DNA from: Ostreococcus lucimarinus CCE9901
Lineage: Eukaryota > Chlorophyta > Mamiellophyceae > Mamiellales > Bathycoccaceae
DNA: 64,000 bases
Direction: 5' to 3'
Assembly (NCBI RefSeq): GCF_000092065.1
Contig: NC_009373.1
Location: 62,001-126,000 of the forward strand
Numbering within the stretch: the first letter of the stretch is position 1; every line of letters begins with the position of its first letter. A model generated the notes under the pieces. That model saw only the letters and a program-made list of their open reading frames with translations, was not told where the DNA came from and did no database searches. Below are positions 44,843-53,190 of this stretch, piece after piece. The position numbers and the translations under genes are program-made.

Positions 44843-46495
44843 ATGTCGCGCGACGACGCCGACGCGCTTCGCGCGCGCGAGACGTGCGTCGCGGTCGTGC
44901 GCTTCGCGCGAACCCTCGCCCTCGAGCGCGGGCGCGCGAACGACGACGACGCGTCGCGCGCGCACCGCGCGCGGCTGCTGCGACTCCGCGCGCGACTCGC
45001 GCGCGTGCGCGCGCAACCGCGACGCGCGCGGCGCGAGCGATGCGCGAGCGACGGCGTCGGCGCGCTGTTGGCGCTGCTGCGACACGCGCCGTGCGCGCAC
45101 GAGAGCCTCGGCGACGAGAGAAGACGGGACAGGGGATGGACGGGACGCGGGATGGCGAGGACGGGGACGATTCGCGTCGGCGCGGCGCACCAGGCGCGCG
45201 TCGAGGCAAAGTGCGCGACGCGCGCGACGTTCGAGCGAGGGAAGATGAGCGAGAGGGAAAAACGGTTGGCGGGTCGCGTCGCGTGGCCGAGGGCGAACGG
45301 GACGCGCGCGAAGGCGAAGGCGAGGACGCGCGCGAGCGCGACGAAGGGCGAGGGTTCGAGCGGCGCGGCGCGAGCGAACGGCGAACGCGCGGCGAAGACG
45401 GACGCGGTGAAGGATGCGGAGGAAGACGTTTCGAATAATCGACCCGGTGAACGCGGGTTTACGGATGAAGAGATCGCCGCGTCGCGCGCGGCGCTCGAGG
45501 AGGAATTGCGGCGCGGCGGCGCGGACGAAGACTCGTTGTTGGGGTTGCGCACCATCGGCGCCGCGGGGGCGCGCGAGGGGTGGGACGACGAGGAGGTGGC
45601 CGCGTTCGCGGAGCACGCGACGCGATACGGCGACGATCTCTTTCGCTTGCGCGCCAAGCTGCCGAAGAAATCGATGCGCGACGTCGTGAACTATTACTAC
45701 AACGTGTGGCAGGTCGGGTTCGCGAATTACGGTCGCGTCGACGTCGAGGGCGCGGAGGAACCGGCGCCGCGCGAGCGAGCGCGACGCGGACCGGCGCCCA
45801 AGTACACCGTCGAACAGGTGCGACGGGAGAAGGATGAAAAGTCGCTGCGCGGATTCGTGGATTGGATTCGAGGCGTCGCGATCAACACCAAGCGCGCGAT
45901 GCTAAACGTTCACCGAGCGCCGACGACGGCGCGCGTAAAGGGCCACATGATGACGCGCTGGCGCACCGTGACGCGGAGCGAGGACGCGGACGACGGCGTC
46001 GCGAGAGAGGCGTACTTGAAGGATTTGAAGCGACGCATGACGGCGGCGAGGTTCACGAAGGAGGAACAAGAGGCGGCGGCGAGAATGAAGACGAAAGCGA
46101 AATCGTCCAAAGCGTCGTCCGCAAAGGTGACGAAGACCGCGTCGAGTGGTGACGCGGCGACGAAGACGAAGAAGACGGCGTCCGCGCCCGCGGACGGCGC
46201 GCCGACGCCGAAGAAACGAAAACGCCGAATCGACGATGGTCAGCCGAAGATTTGTCGAAATTGCCGAGCGATGGAAACGAAACAGTGGCGCTTACCCGTC
46301 GAGGGCGCGGGCGTGCTTTGCAACGCGTGCGGGTTACGCGATAGAAAACAAGCGAAGAAGAACGAAGCCAGCGCCGCGGGCGAGACGGAGCCTACGCCAA
46401 AGGAAAATAAGACGCCCGATCGGGGGAAGGATGGTTTGAAGAAGAAACGCTCTCCGGGATTGAAACCGACGCCCGACCGCAACTTTCAGCTTTAG
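44843..46495 (+). CDS. ELM2-SANT-GATA protein, MTA-like chromatin factor
   Basis: 550 residues from the ATG at 44843. Around 108-122, GTIRVGAAHQARV matches the ELM2 opening (IRVG..YQA). A SANT domain at about 245-292 (WDDEEVAAFAEHATRYGDDL then VVNYYYNVWQ) follows, with acidic and helical linkers. Basic low-complexity sequence with nuclear-signal clusters (KKRKRR) leads to a GATA-type finger at 471-496, C-x2-C-x18-C-x2-C (CRNCRAMETKQW; LCNACGL), the spacing of plant GATA factors. The combination ELM2, SANT, GATA occurs in animal MTA proteins of the NuRD complex, where BAH comes first; no BAH is seen here. Likely role: a corepressor-linked DNA-binding protein. Convergent with LSD1. Confidence 0.78.
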   Translation: MSRDDADALRARETCVAVVRFARTLALERGRANDDDASRAHRARLLRLRARLARVRAQPRRARRERCASDGVGALLALLRHAPCAHESLGDERRRDRGWTGRGMARTGTIRVGAAHQARVEAKCATRATFERGKMSEREKRLAGRVAWPRANGTRAKAKARTRASATKGEGSSGAARANGERAAKTDAVKDAEEDVSNNRPGERGFTDEEIAASRAALEEELRRGGADEDSLLGLRTIGAAGAREGWDDEEVAAFAEHATRYGDDLFRLRAKLPKKSMRDVVNYYYNVWQVGFANYGRVDVEGAEEPAPRERARRGPAPKYTVEQVRREKDEKSLRGFVDWIRGVAINTKRAMLNVHRAPTTARVKGHMMTRWRTVTRSEDADDGVAREAYLKDLKRRMTAARFTKEEQEAAARMKTKAKSSKASSAKVTKTASSGDAATKTKKTASAPADGAPTPKKRKRRIDDGQPKICRNCRAMETKQWRLPVEGAGVLCNACGLRDRKQAKKNEASAAGETEPTPKENKTPDRGKDGLKKKRSPGLKPTPDRNFQL

Positions 46496-46565
46496 TGTCG
46501 CGATTGATCGCTACACGCGACGTCGAATTGTTTACGAATACGGGAATTTTGTTGTACTATATTAT

Positions 46566-49172
46566 TCATTCCTTCTTGTTGGCGTCTTGAGCGTTATTTT
46601 CTTCTCCGCCCGTCTCGACTGGCTCCGTCGTCGCGGGAGCGGGCGGGGCGGGTTCTTTCTTATACGTCGTTCCCTGAAGATTATTGATCGCCACGGTGAT
46701 ATCGGTGAGCTTGTCGATTGGACTCGTGATATCGCTCTTCATCGCGATTCGCCCCGCCTCGCGCATGCCCGTGATCCACGCCCCGTGCATCGTCGCCGGA
46801 TAGTGCCTCGTCGTCGCTTCGCCGCTGAAGTGGATGTTCCCCACCGGTTCGCTCATCTCTTCATAATCGTCCCCGGTGGCTCTCGTCGAGCACGAGCTGT
46901 AGGCGCCGAACGTGTTTTCATCCTTCCCCCACCGCGTGACGTGACTCGCCACCGGCTTGCCCACGTCTGCCTTTGGGAAAGCGCATCGCAAGTGCGCCAA
47001 CAAATCTTCCACCACCTCGTCGTCTTCGCGGCTTTCGACTTCGATCGCGGCTTCCCCGGCGCAAAGCGCCAGGATGACGTTTTCGTCGCCCTTGTTGTGG
47101 GAATATATCAAAAAGTATCGACCGCGATCGCGCGTGTGCGACTGCACGAAACCAAACGTGTCGCACTTTTCGTCCCAAAATCTTTTTTCAAAGACCAAGA
47201 TGACCTTGTTCAAGACGCCGAAATTTATGTTCTCTATGGCTTGAAGCTTGCGATGAGGCAACTCCGGGATGAAGGAAATGACGCCGCGCTTCAAAACACC
47301 CAGCGGAACGGTGACGAGGACGCAGTCGGCGATGATGTCGACTTCTCGACCGCAGTGCACGATGACGCCCTTGCCGCCGAGCGACTGAGCGTCGGTGATG
47401 GATGTCACGCGATGACGATACCAAACTCGTAAATCCTTGCTCAGGGCGTCGATGAAACGCACGTTACCACCCGGCACGACGACGTGATTACCGGTGAAAT
47501 CGTACGCGTCGTCTTGATCCCACTGCATCAACGACAACTCTTTCGCCTGCGACGCGTTGGCGAATTCCAAATTCGCGATGTGCCAGTTGTGCACGTCCTT
47601 GGCCGCGTTTCTAGTCTCCATCGGCAACTTCTCGAGCTCAACATTTATTCTCTTCTCGAGTTCGCGCCCGAGCGATGAGGCGTTGGCGATTTGTCGATCC
47701 ATCGCCACGCGAAAGAACGACATGTCTTCCAGTATTTTGTTGAAATTTTTCTCCACCATCTCGTCCACTTCGCTATCGACCGTGTCGCCGTTGCGGTCGT
47801 ACAACGGGCACTCGGGCTGAATGATGTGCGGCTTGATTCCGAGTTGACGCGCGACGACGCAGAGCGGGTTGCCATTCGACCCGCTCAAAATACTTCCTCC
47901 GAGATCGGCCCACACTTTCTTGACGTCTTTGTCGCTCTCGGTGACATTTTTAGTCTTCGTCGTTTCCTTCCCCGCCTCGTCGATAAACTCAGCCGGAAAC
48001 TCGCGCGTGTCCACGCGCCCTCCCAAACGCTCGCTCGATTCCAGAACCACCACTCTGTGCCCAAGATTTTTCAGGTGTTTCGCCGCGGCGAGTCCGGAGA
48101 TACCGGCGCCGATGACGACGACGGACATCTTTTGCGAGGTCCCTTTCTTCTCCGCGAATTCTTCAAACTTGGACGCCGTGCGCATGACGCCGTAGTTGAT
48201 GTATCCGAACATCGTGAGATATCTGTGCACCCCGTGCGCGAGGTTGATGAATTTGTTCTTGAACATGTCCGCCGCCGCCGTCGCGGACAAATACTCGCGC
48301 GGTTTAGCTCGCCATTTGACGATGAGCGCGTTCCTGATCGCGATGAAATCGCCGTCGTTGTGGGATTCGCCCGGCGGCAGGAACGCGCGCTCGACGTCGG
48401 ACAAGCCGTCGGTCTCGAGGTTTAATTCAATCGCAATTTCCAAGTCCGCCACGTCCTCCGGTCGCAGCGGTCGCGGAGCGCGCGGCGGCGGCGCGTTTTT
48501 CGCCGCGCGCGCGATCATCTCCGCCTTTCTCTCGATCTCTCGTCTGTGCAAGGCTTCCATCTCCGCCTCGTCCCCGGTTTGGACGAACACTTCCGTCAAG
48601 CGCGTGGGTTTGCGTCGCTCGCGCTGCGACGTTCGCGTCGGCGGCGTCGGCGCGTCTCCGCGCGTCTCCGGCGCGCGATCGACGACGACGTCTCCGATCT
48701 CCTCCGACGTCGTCATCTTCGCCGGCTCTCCCTTTCTGTGATGCCCCTGTCTGAGCGATTCCCCGTTCGCCGTCGCCGCCGTCGCCGTCGCCGCCTCGTC
48801 GTCGCCGCCGTCCCGCCGCCGGCGCCCGCTCGCCGCCGCCCCACCCCCTCCGCCCCCTCCCCGCGTCCCTCGATCGTCCCCGATCGATTCCTCGCGCTCC
48901 GTCTTCGCTCTCTTCCCCCCCCCCGCGTCTCCCTCCCCCTCCTCGCGCGCTCGATCCCGCGTCTCCGTCGCCCCCCCGTCTCGCCCGCCCGCCCGCCCGC
49001 GCTCGCGTCCGCGCGCGCCTCCCTCCCCCGTCCCATCCCGCGCCTCCCTCGCGCCCTCGCTCGCGTCCATCTCGCGCCTCGAGCTCGTCCCCTCATCGCC
49101 TCGATGCGCGAACTCCTCCGTCGCGCGTCGCACGCCGCCGAGCACGCGCCGCAGCAGCACGCCGACGCCCAT
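46566..49172 (-). CDS. LSD1/KDM1-like histone demethylase (SWIRM-amine oxidase)
   Basis: 868 residues. The first ~190 residues are low-complexity and basic (G/R/E-rich). A SWIRM domain follows (about 235-345: VERAFLPPGESHNDGDFIAI, then FINLAHGVHRYLTMFGYINY). The amine oxidase starts VVVIGAGISGLAAAKHLKNL and has VVLESSERLGGRVDT, ADLGGSILSG, a catalytic-lysine region FGVLNKVILVF, and the final FAD motif VGNIHFSGEATTRHYPATMH. The coiled 'tower' of animal LSD1 is absent, as in plant LDL/FLD proteins. It removes methyl groups from histone H3 using FAD. Start at 49172 is the first ATG of a long head; internal ATGs at about residues 35 and 153 are alternatives. Confidence 0.9.
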   Translation of the reverse strand: MGVGVLLRRVLGGVRRATEEFAHRGDEGTSSRREMDASEGAREARDGTGEGGARGRERGRAGGRDGGATETRDRAREEGEGDAGGGKRAKTEREESIGDDRGTRGGGGGGGAAASGRRRRDGGDDEAATATAATANGESLRQGHHRKGEPAKMTTSEEIGDVVVDRAPETRGDAPTPPTRTSQRERRKPTRLTEVFVQTGDEAEMEALHRREIERKAEMIARAAKNAPPPRAPRPLRPEDVADLEIAIELNLETDGLSDVERAFLPPGESHNDGDFIAIRNALIVKWRAKPREYLSATAAADMFKNKFINLAHGVHRYLTMFGYINYGVMRTASKFEEFAEKKGTSQKMSVVVIGAGISGLAAAKHLKNLGHRVVVLESSERLGGRVDTREFPAEFIDEAGKETTKTKNVTESDKDVKKVWADLGGSILSGSNGNPLCVVARQLGIKPHIIQPECPLYDRNGDTVDSEVDEMVEKNFNKILEDMSFFRVAMDRQIANASSLGRELEKRINVELEKLPMETRNAAKDVHNWHIANLEFANASQAKELSLMQWDQDDAYDFTGNHVVVPGGNVRFIDALSKDLRVWYRHRVTSITDAQSLGGKGVIVHCGREVDIIADCVLVTVPLGVLKRGVISFIPELPHRKLQAIENINFGVLNKVILVFEKRFWDEKCDTFGFVQSHTRDRGRYFLIYSHNKGDENVILALCAGEAAIEVESREDDEVVEDLLAHLRCAFPKADVGKPVASHVTRWGKDENTFGAYSSCSTRATGDDYEEMSEPVGNIHFSGEATTRHYPATMHGAWITGMREAGRIAMKSDITSPIDKLTDITVAINNLQGTTYKKEPAPPAPATTEPVETGGEENNAQDANKKE

Positions 49173-50041
49173 CGCTTCGTCGCGAACGCGCGTTTAATTT
49201 TTACCCCTATTGAGCGATCCCGCGTGCTCTTCGACCGATTCCCACGCGTGCCGCGTCGTAAAAATACCCGCTTTCGGGCGATCGCGCGCTCGCGAAAGTT
49301 TCGCCGCGCGCGCGACCGCGGTCGTCGTCGCGAAGCGATTTTTGCCCCGAATCCAACGAATTCGCGCCCTGGAGATGGATGGATCGTCGAGCGCCCTCGA
49401 TCGGCGACGCTTTCGAGCCGCGAGACGCGCTCGACGGCGCGACGCGGCTCGAAGCGCGAGCGATCGCGCGCGATCGCGTCGTCGATCGCGCGCGGCGCGG
49501 TCGCGAATCCGCGATCGGCGTCGGCCGTCGTCGAATCCGCGGCGCGATGTGGCGACGATCCGGGCCGCGTCGGCGGTTTCGCGTGCTTCTATACGATGTT
49601 TTAGTGCGTATTACGGTATCGAAACGCCCCGTTCGTTTACGTACACGTCGGCGCGTCGCGTCGACGGGCGTCGCGGATTCTCCTACTGATGGGTGTCGCG
49701 GGGCGTTTTATGCGGTACTGAGTATCGTATTTTAGGTATACGTCATTCGATGCGCGGCGCGCGCATCGCGGATCCGCGTGTGGTCGCGGATTCTCCTACT
49801 GATGGGTGTCGCGGGGCGTTTTATGCGGTACTGAGTATCGTATTTTAGGTATACGTCATTCGATGCGTGGAGCGCGCATCGCGAACGCGCGGCGGCGCCG
49901 CGGATCCCGACGCGCGGCGCGACCGGCGCGGCGCGGCGCGGCGTCGAGCGTCGGAACGCGCGTCTCGCGTCGACGCGCGGGTCCGCGACTTCCGACGCCG
50001 CGCGAACGGCGCCGCGGACGCGGGATCTCGAACGCGACGAC
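49173..50041. other. 869-bp intergenic region with tandem duplication
   Basis: Upstream of LSD1 the DNA is GC-rich with short AT-rich pieces (ATTTTTACCCCTATTGAG near 49196). The 113-bp duplication at 49670-49883 lies in the middle. No clear promoter motif of the ATGTCCGA class is present, and no protein is supported. Confidence 0.5.
49670..49883. repeat. 113-bp tandem duplication
   Basis: Copy 1 starts gtcgcggattctcctactga at 49670 and copy 2 at 49783; the sequence between is nearly identical, including gcggtactgagtatcgtatt. Copy 2 ends near 49883 with small differences at its 3' end. It lies between LSD1 and a small reading frame. Confidence 0.92.
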
Positions 50042-50239
50042 ATGCCGTTTCAAATCTACGTCGCGGGACAGCGCCTCGCGTCGGACGCGGTGCTGAGCGA
50101 CGCGTGGCGAGCGAGCGACGCGCGCGCGCGATTGAAACGACCGAGCGCGACGGACGCGGACGGCGACGACTCGGACGGCGATGGGCGGGACCGCGGGACG
50201 CGGGACGACGGGGCGAGGGCGAAGCGCGCGGCGCGGTGA
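50042..50239 (+). CDS. Small hypothetical protein (uncertain)
   Basis: 65 residues, opening MPFQIYVAGQRLASDAVLSD, then an Asp/Gly/Arg-rich acidic tail. The start MPFQIYV has a good ATG context and the opening looks protein-like, but the rest is low-complexity and the frame could be chance. It ends just before an AT-rich run (tatttttttttaatgat) and a convergent hydrolase gene. No family is recognised; an upstream exon cannot be excluded. Confidence 0.3.
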   Translation: MPFQIYVAGQRLASDAVLSDAWRASDARARLKRPSATDADGDDSDGDGRDRGTRDDGARAKRAAR

Positions 50240-50329
50240 CGGACGAAGACGGACGACGCGCGAGCGCGCGCGCGAAAAGGGTTCGAATGGGATGTATTTT
50301 TTTTTAATGATCAAACGAAGATGGATTCG

Positions 50330-51298
50330 TCACGACGGGTCGAGGGCGAGGGGGACCCAACGCTCGAACGCGGCGGGCGAGCCGTACCACGCGCGACCGG
50401 CGGCGTCGTCGGCGCCGAGAGGGGTGTGATAGACGTCGTCCAACACGACGTGACGCGCGCCGTCCATGAGGGCGGACTCGACGGGCGTGATGCCGTCGCC
50501 GTCGACGGCGGCGCGGCCGCACACTTGCTTGTATCCCTGGCCGAGCGCGAACGCGCCCGCGCTCGCGACGCCGTCGAGCGTCTCCGCGCCGCGCGCGTAT
50601 TTCCCAGCCACGCACACGCACTCGATGCCGAGATCGCGCGTCAGTTCGCTCGCCGAGCGACAATTCTCGTCGACGTACGTCAGGATCCCTCGCGTTTGAT
50701 CGACGACGCCCGGGACGTCGCGCGGCGCCGGTTTCATCGGCGAGCCCAGCGTCACCAGTCGCGCGATTCGCCCCACGATCGCCTCGCTCGCGTGTTCGTC
50801 GATGAAAACGCGCGCGAGCCATCCTCCGGCGCTGTGCGCGCACAGTATCAGCGCGACGTCGTCGTCGTCGCGCGTCGCTTCCTCGCACGCGTTCGCGAGC
50901 GCGTCTAAATACCAGTTCACCGTCGGTTTCGGTCGCAGCGTCCCGCGCCAGTACGCCGGCGTCGCCGCGCCGGCGGCGTTGCGGAGCCAATCGACGCGTC
51001 GCACGTCGGCGATCGTCGCGCCGTGCCCGCGCGCGCGCAGGAGCGCGGCGAAGGCGTCGTAATCCGTCCCGGCGTTCCCGAGACCGGGACAGATGACGAC
51101 GTGCGGCTTCGCGGCCGCGCAGCGCGTCGCGCGCGCGCAGAAGCGACGCGGGCGACGCGAAGACCGCTCGCGCGCGTCGAGGCGCGCGCTCGCGGCGAGC
51201 GCGAGCGCGCGCGACGACATGACGCGACGAGGAGTGCCGACGAACGCGGCGAGCGCGACGAACCGCGGGACGAACGAACGACGCGTGAATGAATGCAT
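50330..51298 (-). CDS. Alpha/beta hydrolase, probably plastid
   Basis: 322 residues; the first ~65 residues are Arg/Ser/Ala-rich and probably a transit peptide (an internal ATG at residue 27 is possible). The fold starts VVICPGLGNAGTDYDAFAAL, and the nucleophile elbow is CAHSAGGWLAR (Ser in HSAG). A conserved DGITPVESALMDGARH segment and YHTPLG near the end carry the likely acid and histidine. The layout resembles plant plastid lipase-like proteins, such as those with PGAP1-like annotation. The substrate (lipid or ester) is not readable. The glycosidase-like gene starts only 41 bp beyond its start side, in tandem. Confidence 0.75.
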   Translation of the reverse strand: MHSFTRRSFVPRFVALAAFVGTPRRVMSSRALALAASARLDARERSSRRPRRFCARATRCAAAKPHVVICPGLGNAGTDYDAFAALLRARGHGATIADVRRVDWLRNAAGAATPAYWRGTLRPKPTVNWYLDALANACEEATRDDDDVALILCAHSAGGWLARVFIDEHASEAIVGRIARLVTLGSPMKPAPRDVPGVVDQTRGILTYVDENCRSASELTRDLGIECVCVAGKYARGAETLDGVASAGAFALGQGYKQVCGRAAVDGDGITPVESALMDGARHVVLDDVYHTPLGADDAAGRAWYGSPAAFERWVPLALDPS

Positions 51299-51339
51299 CG
51301 ATTAAATGAAGGCGCGATCTTCAGCGCGGTTGAGAAGCG

Positions 51340-52539
51340 TTAATCCGAGGTTCGTCGCGCGAAGACGAAGCGATCGGCGTCGGTGCTGAGGGCGACGCCG
51401 ACGCCGGCGCCGCGCTCGTCTCCGGCGGCGGCGCGACCTTCGTAGTATAAACGAATGCGATCGCCCGCCATGGGCACGGCGTAAGGTTTGCCGACGCCTC
51501 CTTGATCCCACGCGCCCGCGGCGCCGGCCTCGAGCGCGGGCGCGCTCGGGCGAGTCCACGAGACGCCGTCGCGGGACGTCGCCACGGCGACGCTCGCGAC
51601 GCCCGGCGCGCTCGACGAGTACGCCTCGTAAAACATTATGAATTCGTCCCGACCGAGCCTGACGACGCACGGCGCCGCCACGCCGGCGTCGTCGAACGAA
51701 CCGCTCGGCCCGGGGCCGAAGATGGCCTCCGACCCGCGCTTGCTGTACGCGAACCCGTCCGCCGTGAGCGCCAAACCGACGGCGGATTTCCCCGTGCGCA
51801 CGTCGATCGAGGCGTAGTACACCCGTATGTCCCTCGGTCCCGCGAGCAAAACCTTTGGATCGCGCACACCCCTCGCGTCCCACGCCCCGTCCTCGCCGCG
51901 ATCGAACACCGCCCCCGTGTGGTGCTCGCCCTCGAACCGCGCCCAGTTCCTGCCGTCTTGCGAAAACGCCAGCCCCGGCCGCGTCGTCGTCGTCGCCGCC
52001 GCCGCCCCCGCCGCCGCCCCGTGATCGTACCCGTGATAAAACATCCAGTACACCGACCCTCCCGAGATGGAATCGCTCGAGATCAGCTGCACGTCGCCCA
52101 ACTGCGTCCCTCTCGTGTCGAACGTCCACCAGTCCTCGCCGTTCGCCCCGAACACTCGTCCGACGTCGATCGACCGCCCGTCGACGTCGTTCCTGTACAT
52201 CACCGCGTCCGAGTCCCCTCGCCGCCACGTCACGCCGTCCTCCGACGTCGCGATCGCGATCGAATCGTCGCCTCGCGCGTTCGTCGCCGCGTACCACATC
52301 GTCCATCGCGTCGCGTCGTCGCCTCGAAACGCCTTCACCACCGGCGCGCCCACGTGCGCGCCGTCGAAAGCGTCGCGCTGTTTGTCGTCGCCGTCGCGCG
52401 CCGGCGCGAACACGCGTCCCGCGTCGTCGCCGCCTCCGCGCGCGCGCGTCGTCCGCCGCGACGTCGCCGCGACGTCGCGCGTTCGACGCCTCGTTCGCGT
52501 CGCGCGCGCGACGGTCGTCGTCGCCGTCGCGCGCGACAT
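51340..52539 (-). CDS. Glycosyl hydrolase-like five-bladed beta-propeller protein, transit peptide
   Basis: 399 residues from the ATG at 52539; a longer start at 52674 would add 45. An Arg/Thr-rich head (MSRATATTTVARATRTRRRT) suggests organelle targeting. The repeated blades are clear: TMWYAATNARGDDSIAIATS, VYWMFYHGYDHGAAA, IRVYYASIDVRTGKSAVGLA, FIMFYEAYSSSAPGVASVAV and IRLYYEGRAAAGDERGAGVG. Each has a W/YY-x-G/A strand followed by S/T-x-DG. This matches GH32/43/68/130 families (invertase, arabinanase, phosphorylase). Catalytic acids cannot be assigned confidently. Plausible role: transfer or hydrolysis of small glycans. Confidence 0.7.
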   Translation of the reverse strand: MSRATATTTVARATRTRRRTRDVAATSRRTTRARGGGDDAGRVFAPARDGDDKQRDAFDGAHVGAPVVKAFRGDDATRWTMWYAATNARGDDSIAIATSEDGVTWRRGDSDAVMYRNDVDGRSIDVGRVFGANGEDWWTFDTRGTQLGDVQLISSDSISGGSVYWMFYHGYDHGAAAGAAAATTTTRPGLAFSQDGRNWARFEGEHHTGAVFDRGEDGAWDARGVRDPKVLLAGPRDIRVYYASIDVRTGKSAVGLALTADGFAYSKRGSEAIFGPGPSGSFDDAGVAAPCVVRLGRDEFIMFYEAYSSSAPGVASVAVATSRDGVSWTRPSAPALEAGAAGAWDQGGVGKPYAVPMAGDRIRLYYEGRAAAGDERGAGVGVALSTDADRFVFARRTSD

Positions 52540-53190
52540 GTCTGTCGCGCGTCGGACGGCGATCGTCGATCGTCGAGCGCGTCGAGCGCGCGTCGCGATG
52601 CGACGACGGCGCGCGCGGCGACGCCGCGATCGCGTCGGGCGGGACGTGGCGTTTCGGGCGAATCTTCTTGGCATTCGGTGGTGTTCGTATACGTATGTTT
52701 ATGTGTGTGTGTGTTTTACGTATTGAAGGGGTCTGAGTGCTATATACAAGGGTTTAGAGCATAGCCCGGCCGCGCGCGCCGTCGCGGCGTCGCGGCGTCG
52801 TTCGCGCGCGCGGGGGGCGTTCGCGTCTTTCCATACATGGGAGTCGGATGACCTCGTATACGTGATTATACATCGTATATTGGGCGCGTGAAGCGGTGTA
52901 TACGTATCGCGTGCGCGGTGCCCCGCCCCGGCCGCGCGCGCGCGCGCGAGACGCCGGCGCGTCGATCGAGACGCGCGCGCGCGAACGCGTCGATCGAGAC
53001 GCGCGCGCGAACGCTCGACGCGCGCGACGGTCGATCGACGACGCGCATTTGGGCGATCGACGACGCGCGACGAACGCGCGAATCGACGGGCATCGGGAAT
53101 CGCGAACACCATAGCGATTGCGAGCGATCGCGAACGAGGCGTCGCGAACGAATCGCGTGCGAATCGCGAGGCGGCGGTTCGAGGCGCGCG
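52540..53190. promoter_or_regulatory. 651-bp divergent intergenic region
   Basis: Two AT-rich islands sit between GC-rich stretches: about 52680-52760 (GTATACGTATGTTTATG, then GTGTGTGTGTGTTTTACG and TGCTATATACAAGGG) and about 52836-52910 (CTCGTATACGTGATTATAC, then TCGTATATTGGG). GTATAC occurs three times. The pieces probably contain the promoters of the two divergent genes. I see no reading frame worth calling. Confidence 0.5.

Noticed and set aside
52888-53190. N-terminal extension of AP-3 delta
   Set aside because: The extra ~100 residues are Arg-rich repeats from promoter DNA; the ATG at 53191 begins just before the conserved trunk.
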